A stretch of 6,617 nt of DNA from Planctomycetes bacterium UBA4800 (GTDB lineage Bacteria; Planctomycetota; UBA8108; UBA8890; UBA8898). Where the stretch lies: assembly GCA_002402755.1 (NCBI GenBank), contig DHGK01000309.1, positions 1 to 6,617 of the forward strand. Reading direction: 5' to 3'. The notes below the pieces were generated by a model. It was not told where the DNA came from. It did not search any database and worked only from the letters and a program-made list of their open reading frames with translations. A program made the position numbers and the translations under genes. Below, in pieces: positions 1 to 6,451 of the stretch; the first letter of the stretch is position 1; each line of letters starts with the position of its first letter.

Positions 1-22
1 GAGAAAACCGTGAACGGTTACC

Positions 23-65
23 GGTGTTTTTCTCTGCGCTCTCTGCGGCTCTGTGGTGTTTTCTC
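23..65. repeat. T-rich CTCTGCGG-type intergenic repeat
   Basis: Two near-identical copies of GGTGTTTT(T)CTC (23-34 with five T, 55-65 with four T) flank three tandem units of 8-9 bp: CTCTGCGCT (32-40), CTCTGCGG (41-48) and CTCTGTGG (49-56). On the minus strand this reads CACCACAGAGCCGCAGAGAG and onwards. Similar CTCTGTG/CACAGAG-type intergenic elements recur in several bacterial genomes; that is from memory, not from a search. An 11-bp piece (TCTGCGGCTCT, 42-52) also occurs in the other large non-coding region at 6441-6451. Function is unknown. Confidence 0.5.
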
Positions 66-82
66 CGTCGTCTTCTCTCATC

Positions 83-109
83 GCCGAGACGCGTTCTATG
101 CGTCTCGGC
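83..109. repeat. Perfect 10-bp inverted repeat (hairpin or operator)
   Basis: GCCGAGACGC (83-92) and GCGTCTCGGC (100-109) are exact reverse complements around a 7-nt loop. No T-run follows on either strand, so it is not a classical intrinsic terminator. It lies 65 bp upstream of the coaX start codon and could be a regulator site, a transcript-end hairpin of a gene to the left, or a structural element. Confidence 0.6.
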
Positions 110-162
110 AATCAGAACGCCGTGGACGGTTGCGGGCCGTAGTCGCGCGCGCGCGCCTGCCG

Positions 163-174
163 TACAATCGCGGC
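163..174 (+). promoter_or_regulatory. Candidate -10 box for leaderless coaX transcript
   Basis: TACAAT at 163-168 matches the TATAAT consensus at five of six bases, in otherwise very GC-rich sequence. Only 6 nt separate it from the ATG at 175, so transcription would begin at or within a base or two of the start codon. No purine-rich ribosome binding site is visible in the preceding 15 nt, which agrees with a leaderless mRNA. No convincing -35 hexamer is present at the normal distance; TTGCGG at 130-135 is 27 bp away, too far. Confidence 0.45.
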
Positions 175-912
175 ATGGCCCCGCGCCCCCGGCTCCTCCT
201 CCTCATCGGCAACACATCGCTCAGGTGGCGCGTCGAGCGCGGCGGCGAGCTCGCCTCGGGCGGCGCCGCGCCCGTCGGCGAGCCGCCGCCCGAGGCGCTG
301 CGCGGCCTCGCCCGCGCGTGCGATGCGTACGCCGCCTCGGTCAACCCGCCGCGCCTGGCGCGCATCCGGGCGGAGCTCGGCCTGCCGATCCCGGCCGTGG
401 GCGAGGACATTCCGATCCCCATCGAGAACCGGACCCGGGAGCCCGCGCGCGTGGGCGCCGACCGGCTGCTCGCGGCGCTCGGCGCGTGGCGGCGCGCGGG
501 TGCCTCGATCGTCGTCGATGCGGGCACGGCCATCACGGTCGACCTGGTCGCCGGCGGCCCCGCCTTCGAGGGCGGGGCGATCCTGCCGGGCCTCGCGCGC
601 TGCGCCGAGGCGCTGCACGGCGCGACGGCGCTCCTGCCGCGCGTGACGATCGACCGGCCGCCCCAGTCCGCCCTCGGCCGCGACACGGAGGAGGCCATCC
701 GCGCGGGAATCTACTTCGGCGCCGCGGGCGCGGTCCGCTTCCTCATCGAGAAGCTGCGCGCGGGCCGCGAGGGACTGCCGGTCCTCGTGACCGGCGGCGC
801 GGCCGAGCTTCTCCTGCCGGCGCTGCCGGCCGGCTGCATCGTCGACCGCGATCTGGCGTTCCGGGGAATGGCGGCGGCGCTGGACGCCGCGCGCACGCGG
901 CCGGCGCCGTAG
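175..912 (+). CDS. coaX: Type III pantothenate kinase (CoaX)
   Basis: This 245-residue protein belongs to the CoaX family, which phosphorylates pantothenate in the cytoplasm as the first step of coenzyme A synthesis and is insensitive to CoA feedback. Its length is close to the usual 250-260. Visible family motifs are IGNTSLRW (11-18), GADRL (94-98, with the presumed catalytic Asp96), VVDAGTAITVDLV (113-125), FEGGAILPGL (131-140), AGIYFGAAGAV (177-187) and VLVTGGAA (203-210). The first phosphate motif is normally D-x-G-N-T; here Leu10 replaces the Asp, a notable loss in an ASKHA-fold kinase. The frame stays open upstream to 10, with ATGs at 10 and 97, but residues before 175 do not resemble the family, and the -10-like TACAAT favours 175. 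The gene runs opposite to the T2SS genes and looks functionally unrelated to them. The family assignment is firm; catalytic activity is less certain. Confidence 0.9.
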   Translation: MAPRPRLLLLIGNTSLRWRVERGGELASGGAAPVGEPPPEALRGLARACDAYAASVNPPRLARIRAELGLPIPAVGEDIPIPIENRTREPARVGADRLLAALGAWRRAGASIVVDAGTAITVDLVAGGPAFEGGAILPGLARCAEALHGATALLPRVTIDRPPQSALGRDTEEAIRAGIYFGAAGAVRFLIEKLRAGREGLPVLVTGGAAELLLPALPAGCIVDRDLAFRGMAAALDAARTRPAP

Positions 913-941
913 CGCCCTCCGATCGCCGCGGCCGCGGCGCT
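911..941. terminator. Convergent-gene hairpin between coaX and gspM-like gene
   Basis: AGCGCC (911-916) pairs with GGCGCT (936-941), and the interior contains the 14-bp perfect palindrome GCCGCGGCCGCGGC (925-938). The arms overlap the stop codons of both convergent genes (TAG at 910-912; TGA read from 943 to 941). Position and symmetry suit a shared bidirectional transcript end. There is no T-tract on either side, so classical intrinsic termination is not supported. Confidence 0.35.
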
Positions 942-1498
942 CACCTGGCCGCGTCCGCGCCCTTCTGCTCCCAGTACACGAAGTTCGCGTTCATGCCCCA
1001 CATGCGCGGCGCGCCGCCCGGCACGATGTCGTACTCCGTCGTCGTCAGCGTCACGCTCTCCACGTGAATGTCCGGGCGCTCGGACTCGATGCGCCCCAGG
1101 AAGCTCAGCCAGAACGCGAGGTCGCGGCCGAAGTCCTTGATCGGCGCATCGAGGCGCTTGGTCCACTTGATGTAGCTCTCGGACGGCCTGGGCGAGGCCG
1201 GCGTCGAGCGCGTCTGCCTGAGCTCGTTCTGCGCGCGCTCGTTGATCTCGGCGCTGAAGTCCTTCCTGCCGGCCTCGGTGCTCCGCAGCCGGCGCTCTTC
1301 GCCGAGCATGCGGCGCAGCGACTCTTCCCGCAGGGCCTTCTGGAGCTGCGCGTTCTCGGCAACGGCCGCAGTCGCCTGGTCGTACGCCGCGGCGCGGCGG
1401 CTGCCGAACCAGATGTTGATCACGAGGAGCACGCCGCTCACCATGAAGAGCGTGAGAATCGTGATCTGGAGGATGTCGCTCTCGCCGGGCTTCTTCAT
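941..1498 (-). CDS. gspM: GspM/PilO-like T2SS platform protein
   Basis: This 185-residue bitopic protein has a short cytoplasmic N-terminus, one membrane helix (about 11-31), a charged coiled-coil-like stretch (about 37-95, rich in Glu, Arg and Gln) and a C-terminal alpha/beta region (about 120-176) that fits the ferredoxin-like fold of GspM and PilO. No signature motif fixes the family; the call rests on size, topology and position directly after gspL, the canonical L-M order. By family knowledge GspM pairs with GspL in the inner membrane and helps couple the GspE ATPase to pseudopilus growth. The ATG at 1498 is chosen because GAGGA lies 7 nt upstream (1506-1510) and the membrane helix begins soon after. 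The gap to gspL is 22 bp. It is the last gene of the operon, ending against convergent coaX. It could equally be named PilO-like. Confidence 0.75.
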   Translation of the reverse strand: MKKPGESDILQITILTLFMVSGVLLVINIWFGSRRAAAYDQATAAVAENAQLQKALREESLRRMLGEERRLRSTEAGRKDFSAEINERAQNELRQTRSTPASPRPSESYIKWTKRLDAPIKDFGRDLAFWLSFLGRIESERPDIHVESVTLTTTEYDIVPGGAPRMWGMNANFVYWEQKGADAAR

Positions 1499-1520
1499 CG
1501 CTGCGTCCTCGGCATCGGCC

Positions 1521-3332
1521 TCACTTCTTCTTCGGCGTCAGCCTGGGCGGCCCGAGCAGGGTCTTGCCCTTGCTCGCCGCGCCCGAGGCCCTGTTGATCA
1601 CGCTCTCCCTGAACTCCAGGTCGAGCGTGCACTCCACGCGCTGGCTCGCCCGGTGGGGCCGCGTCGTCGGCTTGAGCGCCTCCACGTACTGCGAGTGCTT
1701 CATGATCGCATCCTTGACCTTGTCGACCGCCGTCTGCTCGTCGGCCAGGAACGCGATCGACCCGGCCCCCAGACCCCGCTTCTGGATCTCGGTCTTGAGC
1801 TCGAGCTTCATCAGCACGAGGTTCGGCACCTCGGCCTTCTTGATGGCCTGGCTCACGTCCGCGGCCAGGTCGAGGAACACGAGGTACTCGGGAATGCCCG
1901 AGCCGCCCTTGAAGAGCTGCTCCAGGCGCTGCGCCTCGGCATCGACGTACGAGACCAGCCGGTACGGCAGCCGGGCGCTCTCGTCCAGGTTGAACGTCGT
2001 CCTGACGAGCCCGACCGACGCCGTGCGCACGTCGTTGTGCGTGGCGGCATACCGCGTCGCGGTCTGCTTCAGGTACAGGGAATTCAGGAGCAGGCTCCCG
2101 AAGAGCAGCGCGCCGGAGACGAGCAGCGGAATCCTCAGCTTGGCGAAGCGCTTCTCGTAGCGGAACTCCTCCTTGCGGAAATCCAGACCGGCGTCGGCCG
2201 CGCCCGCGGCCCGCAGCGCCAGGCCGAACGCGACCGCGCCCCCGGCCTGCGCCTGCGCGGCGACGCTCCGGTCCTCGATCCCCTCGACCATGGACTCGAA
2301 GTCCAGGCACGCCGCCTCGGTCTCGAAGTTCTTCCCGAAGAACTCGCACGCCCCGGGAAGCGTGCTGCCCGGGCCGGAGAGGAAGACCGCGTCCAGCCCC
2401 CGGCCGTAGAGCGTGCTCGCGAACGTCCGCTCCGCCTCGGCCAGAATGCGGTCGAAGAGCGCCGAACCGCCGTCCCCGCCGGCCGGAGAAGCCTCCGCGG
2501 CGGGCGCGCCGCCGCTCGCCGCGTCCTGCAGCGCGGTGAAGTCCTCGCCGCTCACGACCGCGATCGGCACATCGCCCGCGCCCTGCGGCGCGCCGCCGGC
2601 CTGCGCGAGCTCGCGGTCGATCGTCGCGAAGCGCTCCTCCAGTTCCCCGAGCAGCGACTCGTCCGACACCGTCCCGTACGTCCGCTCCGGCGCCGGCAAC
2701 TGGCGCCCGGCGGCCAGCAGGTCGCCCGCGCGCACCCTGAAGGCCCGCACCTTGCGCAGCATGCCGTTGACGACGAGCAGCATTCTCACCGTGTCGGTGC
2801 CGATGTCGACGGCGAGCACCGTGCCCTCGGCCTTCCACTGCGCCCTGGTCTTGAAGACGTTGTAGAACGCCATCACGTCCAGATCCAGGACCTCGGGGTC
2901 CACCCCGCCGCCCTGGAACAGCGCCAGGCGGTCGCGCACGACATCCTTGCGCGCGGCCGTCAGCAGGATGCCGCTCTTGCCGTCCAGCGAGTCGACCTTG
3001 ATGAAGTCGACGATCACGTCCTCGATCGCGCAGGCGTGCAGGTAGTTCTCGGCCTCGAACCTGATCGTCCGCCTGATCTTGTCCTCGCTCGTGAAGGGCA
3101 CCACGAGCTCCCTGAGGATGCACTCGCGCGCCTCCAGCGAGGCGGCCGCGGGATAGCCCGCGAGCTCGTGCGTCCGGAAGATCTCGCGCAGCTCCCGTGC
3201 CACGGCATCCCTGGGCCGCTCGTTCTCCTGGGGCACGATCGGCCGGGACTCGAACGTCTCGACCGAGGCGCCGCGCACCACGGCGACCGTCACGGCGCCG
3301 TTGCTGATGTCGATGCCGACCCCGGCTTTCAC
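1521..3332 (-). CDS. gspL: GspL-like protein: PilM-type ATPase fold fused to PilN-type membrane domain
   Basis: The 603-residue product has the GspL layout. A cytoplasmic actin-like (PilM/ASKHA) domain spans about 1-375, with VGIDISNGAVTVAVV (5-19), LDVMAFYNVF (151-160), VLAVDIGTDTVRMLLVV (172-188) and VFLSGPGSTLPG (316-327) matching the phosphate-1, PilM-typical, phosphate-2 and adenosine motifs. A Gly/Ala-rich low-complexity insert lies at about 244-292. One membrane helix (about 401-421) leads to a PilN-like periplasmic domain (about 425-580), followed by a basic tail ending in PKKK. By family knowledge GspL recruits GspE and binds GspM. It is longer than typical GspL (about 400), and its nucleotide-site motifs look less degraded than in proteobacterial GspL. 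The GTG at 3332 is chosen because GGGGAGGA (3337-3344) precedes it, the actin-fold motif begins at residue 5, and it overlaps the previous stop as GTGA, implying translational coupling. The frame is open further upstream without domain sense. Confidence 0.87.
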   Translation of the reverse strand: MKAGVGIDISNGAVTVAVVRGASVETFESRPIVPQENERPRDAVARELREIFRTHELAGYPAAASLEARECILRELVVPFTSEDKIRRTIRFEAENYLHACAIEDVIVDFIKVDSLDGKSGILLTAARKDVVRDRLALFQGGGVDPEVLDLDVMAFYNVFKTRAQWKAEGTVLAVDIGTDTVRMLLVVNGMLRKVRAFRVRAGDLLAAGRQLPAPERTYGTVSDESLLGELEERFATIDRELAQAGGAPQGAGDVPIAVVSGEDFTALQDAASGGAPAAEASPAGGDGGSALFDRILAEAERTFASTLYGRGLDAVFLSGPGSTLPGACEFFGKNFETEAACLDFESMVEGIEDRSVAAQAQAGGAVAFGLALRAAGAADAGLDFRKEEFRYEKRFAKLRIPLLVSGALLFGSLLLNSLYLKQTATRYAATHNDVRTASVGLVRTTFNLDESARLPYRLVSYVDAEAQRLEQLFKGGSGIPEYLVFLDLAADVSQAIKKAEVPNLVLMKLELKTEIQKRGLGAGSIAFLADEQTAVDKVKDAIMKHSQYVEALKPTTRPHRASQRVECTLDLEFRESVINRASGAASKGKTLLGPPRLTPKKK

Positions 3333-4417
3333 TTCGTCCTCCCCGTCATCGCCTCGTTGAGCTTCTTGAGCTCCTCGGGCGGGATGTTCTTCTTCATGTC
3401 GTTGACCGCGCTTCTGAAGTCCCGGACGTCCTTGGCCGACGGCGGCGCGGGGCGCGGGGCGGGGGCGCTCGACACGATCCTGCCGCCGCCCGTTCTCGGC
3501 GGCGGCGCGGCGGCGGGCGCGGCGGCCGGGGCCGCGGCCGGCGTCTTCGTCTCCAGCGTCCTCCCTCCCACAGAGATCGAGCCGCGGCTGTCGGGATCGG
3601 TCTGCGGCGCGGGCCTTCTGGCGGGCGCGTTCGGGTCCTCGTTCGGGTCGCGGCCCTCGAGGACCATCGGATCGTAGACCTCCTCGTCCTTCTTCAGCTT
3701 GTACTTCTTGGCTCTCGGGTCGAAGGCGTACTTCCCCTCGGGATCGACGCTGACCTCGGTGTACACGATCGCCAGCGGCTTCTCCTCGGCCTCGACGAAG
3801 AAGATCGCCCGCTCGCCGATCTCGACCGGGTAGGAGTTCACGTCCGCATCGTACACCCGCAGCATCTTCTGCTTCGACTGGGTCTTGGCGCCGGTCGTCG
3901 GCCGGCGATACTGGGAGGTCGTGAGCTTCGATGCCGGGAACGTCGTCGCGGCGCGCGTGGGGCCGGCGGGCCTGGCGGACTCCGGCGGCTTCTCGTTCAG
4001 GAACGCGTAGAGCTGCGCCTTGCCTTCGGCCCACATGACGCTCTCCAGCGCCCACTTGTCGCTGAGGGGGCCGCCCTCGATCGCGGACTCATCGGCGAGA
4101 TCCGCGGGCTCATCCTCGGCCTTCTCCTCGCGCGGCGGCGGCACCACCGGCTCGAGGTCGAGCGCGATGGCCTGCGGCTTCCCGGCGGGGCTCGGCGGCG
4201 CCGAGCGCTCCGGGATCTTGTAGCCCTTGATCTCGTCCGGCGAGAGGTGCGCGTACCCCTCGACGGGGTTGTACCAGGACTTGTCCTTGAGCGCCACGCC
4301 CACGGTCTTGTTGAAGTTGAAGGCGTAGAGCGCGCACCACCCGAGAAACGCCGTGAGCGTCAGATTGGCCGCAACCAGCAGCCACCTGAGCGCGTCGGGC
4401 TGTATTCGCGCCAGCAT
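3329..4417 (-). CDS. Unrecognised bitopic membrane protein within T2SS operon
   Basis: I do not recognise a family for this 362-residue protein. It has a short basic N-terminus, one membrane helix (about 12-33) and a predicted extracytoplasmic remainder. That holds an acidic Pro-rich linker (70-110), a helical stretch (118-142), a probably beta-rich segment (about 185-245, from LRVYDADVNSYPVEIGE to KKYKLKKDEEV), a Pro/Ala-rich region with an (AAAP) repeat (262-326), and a charged C-terminal helix (328-357). It sits between gspK and gspL, where the canonical order has nothing. It is separated from gspK by 11 bp and overlaps the gspL start by 4 bp, so it is surely co-expressed. A single helix plus a disordered linker and a small beta domain recall GspC or PilP-type connectors to the secretin; that is inference only. 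The ATG at 4417 has GAGGAGG (4424-4430) 6 nt upstream, overlapping the gspK stop. Confidence 0.88.
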   Translation of the reverse strand: MLARIQPDALRWLLVAANLTLTAFLGWCALYAFNFNKTVGVALKDKSWYNPVEGYAHLSPDEIKGYKIPERSAPPSPAGKPQAIALDLEPVVPPPREEKAEDEPADLADESAIEGGPLSDKWALESVMWAEGKAQLYAFLNEKPPESARPAGPTRAATTFPASKLTTSQYRRPTTGAKTQSKQKMLRVYDADVNSYPVEIGERAIFFVEAEEKPLAIVYTEVSVDPEGKYAFDPRAKKYKLKKDEEVYDPMVLEGRDPNEDPNAPARRPAPQTDPDSRGSISVGGRTLETKTPAAAPAAAPAAAPPPRTGGGRIVSSAPAPRPAPPSAKDVRDFRSAVNDMKKNIPPEELKKLNEAMTGRTK

Positions 4418-4428
4418 GCCGTTCCTCC

Positions 4429-6246
4429 TCAATCCTGCCGTTCCCGGTAGTAGACCACGGACAGCGCCTTGCCGGCGAGATCCCGGTGAATCACCAGATC
4501 GGCCTCCTGCCGGAACCCCTCGCCCTTGGCCACCAGCCGCACCTCGAAGAACTCGCTCGCGAACGCCGCGACGTCCTTGAGATCCTTCCGGAGAAGCACC
4601 GCCGGCGAGCGGTCCGAGGCGCCCGAGTCGATGGCGGCCTTCAGGATCGGCTCGCCGTCGACCTCGATCTTCTCCAGGTCGGCGAGGTTCGTGAAGTAGT
4701 TGGTCTTGAGATCCTCGGTCGCCACCATGGACTGGAACTGCGTGGCCGGGTCGAGCGCCTCCTCCTCCTCGGGCAGGATGCCGGCCTCCCGGTCCTCGAG
4801 CTCCTGGAGGTACTCGTCGGTGTACCGGTCGCGGTGCGCGACGATCGCCCGGCAGATCTCGAGCTTCGTCAGGCTGTCCCACGCGTCGGGGGCGCCGCCT
4901 CCCTGGAGCAGGGCCAGCAGCACCTCGATGGGCGCGGTGTTGATGTTGATCTTGCCGTTGGAGAACGCGCAGAAGAGGTGCTTGAGGCCGATGGGCTGGA
5001 ACGGCCTCGTGATCCCGGTGCCGTCCTCGTTGTCGGGCAGCGGCATGCCCGCGAGCGCGGTCGACCCGGGCATGAAGCCCCGGCCGATGCCGTTCAACTG
5101 GCGGACGTCGGGCAATTCCATGTACTGGCGCAGATCCTCCATCATCGACGACTCCCCCGCATCGACCTGCAGGCCGAAGTCGTAGACGATGTCGCCGTAC
5201 TCGTCGCGGCGATATCCCGCCTCGCCCGCCTCGGGCATGTACGCGGGATCGATGGCATCGAGCGGCACGGGGCCGTGGAAGAGCTCGCTCGTCACGCCGT
5301 CGATCTGGAGCAGCTCGGTCACGCTGTAGATGTACGGCTGCAGCTCGTCGCGCTTGCGCATGAGCACGTACTGGACGATCGCGCGGCCCACGGCATCCGC
5401 GTTGTACTGCCGCTCGTAGGTGAGGCCGTTCTCGATGTTGGATTCCACCATGTGAATGATCATGTCGGCGACCAGCCGCACGGTCGCCTCGGCCTGCGCA
5501 TCGTCGGGCTCCTCCCACTCCTCCTCGAGCCCCGCGAGCGTGTCCTCCAGCACGGCCGCGTCGTCGCCGAGGGCGGTGCGCAGGAGATCGACATCCTCCC
5601 TGGACGCGCCCTCCGTCGCGGCGGCGCCGCCCGCCGTCGCCGCGCCCGCCGTCGCATCGCCGCTCGCGGCCGCATCATCGCCCAGGCGCCCGATCCCCTC
5701 CGCCTCCCGCGTCCACAGCGACACGTACGTGAAGAGCTTGTTGAGGTTGACCCTGCGCTCCGTGTCGGTGATCTGGATCTTCACCTGGATGTCGTTGATC
5801 GTCTGCGTGCGCGGCTGGAAGAGCGCCTTGTTGATGTGATCGTACAGGCCGCCCGAGGCGCGCGCCGCCGCGGACGACGACGGATCGCCGAGCTGCCCGA
5901 CGCCGGTCCGCGACTCCTGCGCGGCCGCGTCCCGCGCCCCGGCAGCCGGCGCGCCGGCGGTCGACGCCAGCGCCGACAGGCCCTCGGCCGAAGCCGACGT
6001 CGAGCCCGCCGCCTGGTTCAGATCCTCCTGGATCAGCGACAGCGTGTACGGAATGATGCTGCTTACGGCGAGGGCCGATTTCATGTAGCCGCTCTGGTTC
6101 TTGGCGATGCGGGTCTCCAGGAGCGCGCTGTGCCAGAGCTGGTAAATCACGACGTAGAGGATCAGCACGACCACCAGGGCGACGAAGAGCGCCAGCCCCC
6201 GGTTCCCGGTGCGATCGAATGCGGACGTGATTCGTCTCTGCGCCAT
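4429..6246 (-). CDS. gspK: T2SS minor pseudopilin GspK
   Basis: GspK caps the pseudopilus tip with GspI and GspJ and carries the helix-hairpin-helix-like T2SSK domain. Residues here count from the alternative ATG at 6252; subtract 2 for the start chosen. A prepilin signal NRG/LALFVALVVVLILYVVIY (17-37) predicts cleavage after Gly19 by GspO and lacks Glu at mature position 5, as is usual for GspK. Next come ETRIAKNQ (46-53), DTERRVNLNKLF (163-174), TELLQIDGVTSELFHGP (312-328), GKININTAPIEVLLALL (433-449) and a C-terminal ASEFFEVRLVAKGEG (565-579). At about 605 residues it is nearly twice the usual 320-340; Ala/Ser/Gly-rich inserts (81-135, 190-217) and an acidic stretch account for part of this. 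The ATG at 6246 is preferred because GAAGG (6254-6258) lies 7 nt upstream, against 1 nt for the ATG at 6252. It is the first operon gene in the window. Confidence 0.93.
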   Translation of the reverse strand: MAQRRITSAFDRTGNRGLALFVALVVVLILYVVIYQLWHSALLETRIAKNQSGYMKSALAVSSIIPYTLSLIQEDLNQAAGSTSASAEGLSALASTAGAPAAGARDAAAQESRTGVGQLGDPSSSAAARASGGLYDHINKALFQPRTQTINDIQVKIQITDTERRVNLNKLFTYVSLWTREAEGIGRLGDDAAASGDATAGAATAGGAAATEGASREDVDLLRTALGDDAAVLEDTLAGLEEEWEEPDDAQAEATVRLVADMIIHMVESNIENGLTYERQYNADAVGRAIVQYVLMRKRDELQPYIYSVTELLQIDGVTSELFHGPVPLDAIDPAYMPEAGEAGYRRDEYGDIVYDFGLQVDAGESSMMEDLRQYMELPDVRQLNGIGRGFMPGSTALAGMPLPDNEDGTGITRPFQPIGLKHLFCAFSNGKININTAPIEVLLALLQGGGAPDAWDSLTKLEICRAIVAHRDRYTDEYLQELEDREAGILPEEEEALDPATQFQSMVATEDLKTNYFTNLADLEKIEVDGEPILKAAIDSGASDRSPAVLLRKDLKDVAAFASEFFEVRLVAKGEGFRQEADLVIHRDLAGKALSVVYYRERQD

Positions 6247-6315
6247 GCTCATGCCTTCGCGCGCGGCGACACTCTCGCCCGGCGCCGCGCATTCCCACCC
6301 GGGAACGCGGGCATA

Positions 6316-6363
6316 ACGAGAGCGCCGGCCGCAGGACTACAAGCAATTCTCGTACCGGCCGGC
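6316..6363. repeat. Two crossing inverted repeats in the gspK leader
   Basis: ACGAGA (6316-6321) is complementary to TCTCGT (6348-6353), and GCCGGCC (6324-6330) to GGCCGGC (6357-6363). The two pairings cross rather than nest, so the RNA would form either a pseudoknot or one of two alternative hairpins. Both lie about 70-120 nt before the gspK start. Confidence 0.35.
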
Positions 6364-6367
6364 ATTC

Positions 6368-6374
6368 ATCTATA
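6368..6374 (-). promoter_or_regulatory. Weak candidate -10 element for the gspK operon
   Basis: On the minus strand TATAGAT lies about 120 nt before the gspK start, the most AT-rich hexamer-like site in that part of the upstream region. It matches TATAAT only at the first four positions, and no good -35 is found 16-18 bp upstream (the sequence there is near GACCTTT). If real, the transcript would begin around 6361 with a GC-rich leader. Confidence 0.2.
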
Positions 6375-6451
6375 CCCCGGGGCACGCGAAAAAGGTCCTC
6401 ATCCCTGCCTTCGGCAGCCGGAACGCCCTTCTTGCGGCTTTCTGCGGCTCT

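Noticed and set aside
83..109. Reading the coaX-upstream hairpin as an intrinsic terminator
   Set aside because: No T-run follows the stem on either strand.
10..174. N-terminal extension of coaX from ATG at 10 or 97
   Set aside because: The extra residues are Arg/Ser/Cys-rich, come from the repeat and hairpin region, and lie before the family's normal N-terminal strand. The promoter-like box at 163 also argues against it.
1495..3123. Second long minus-strand frame overlapping gspL
   Set aside because: Arg/Gly-rich shadow translation with no motifs; gspL in the other frame carries the actin-like and membrane segments.
1242..3677. Long open frame on the plus strand (811 codons) opposite the gspM, gspL and bitopic genes
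   Set aside because: Its Arg/Leu/Gly/His-rich translation has no domain. The minus-strand frames show clear families, strong ribosome binding sites and tight spacing. High GC creates such stop-free antisense frames.
3333..4055. Upstream extension of the gspL frame
   Set aside because: It would overlap the whole second half of the preceding gene, has charged low-complexity translation, and a GTG with a strong ribosome binding site sits exactly before the conserved actin-fold start.
4418..5518. Upstream extension of the bitopic protein's frame into gspK
   Set aside because: The translation there is Arg/Gly/Ala-rich shadow sequence of gspK; the ATG at 4417 has GAGGAGG in place and leads directly into the membrane helix.
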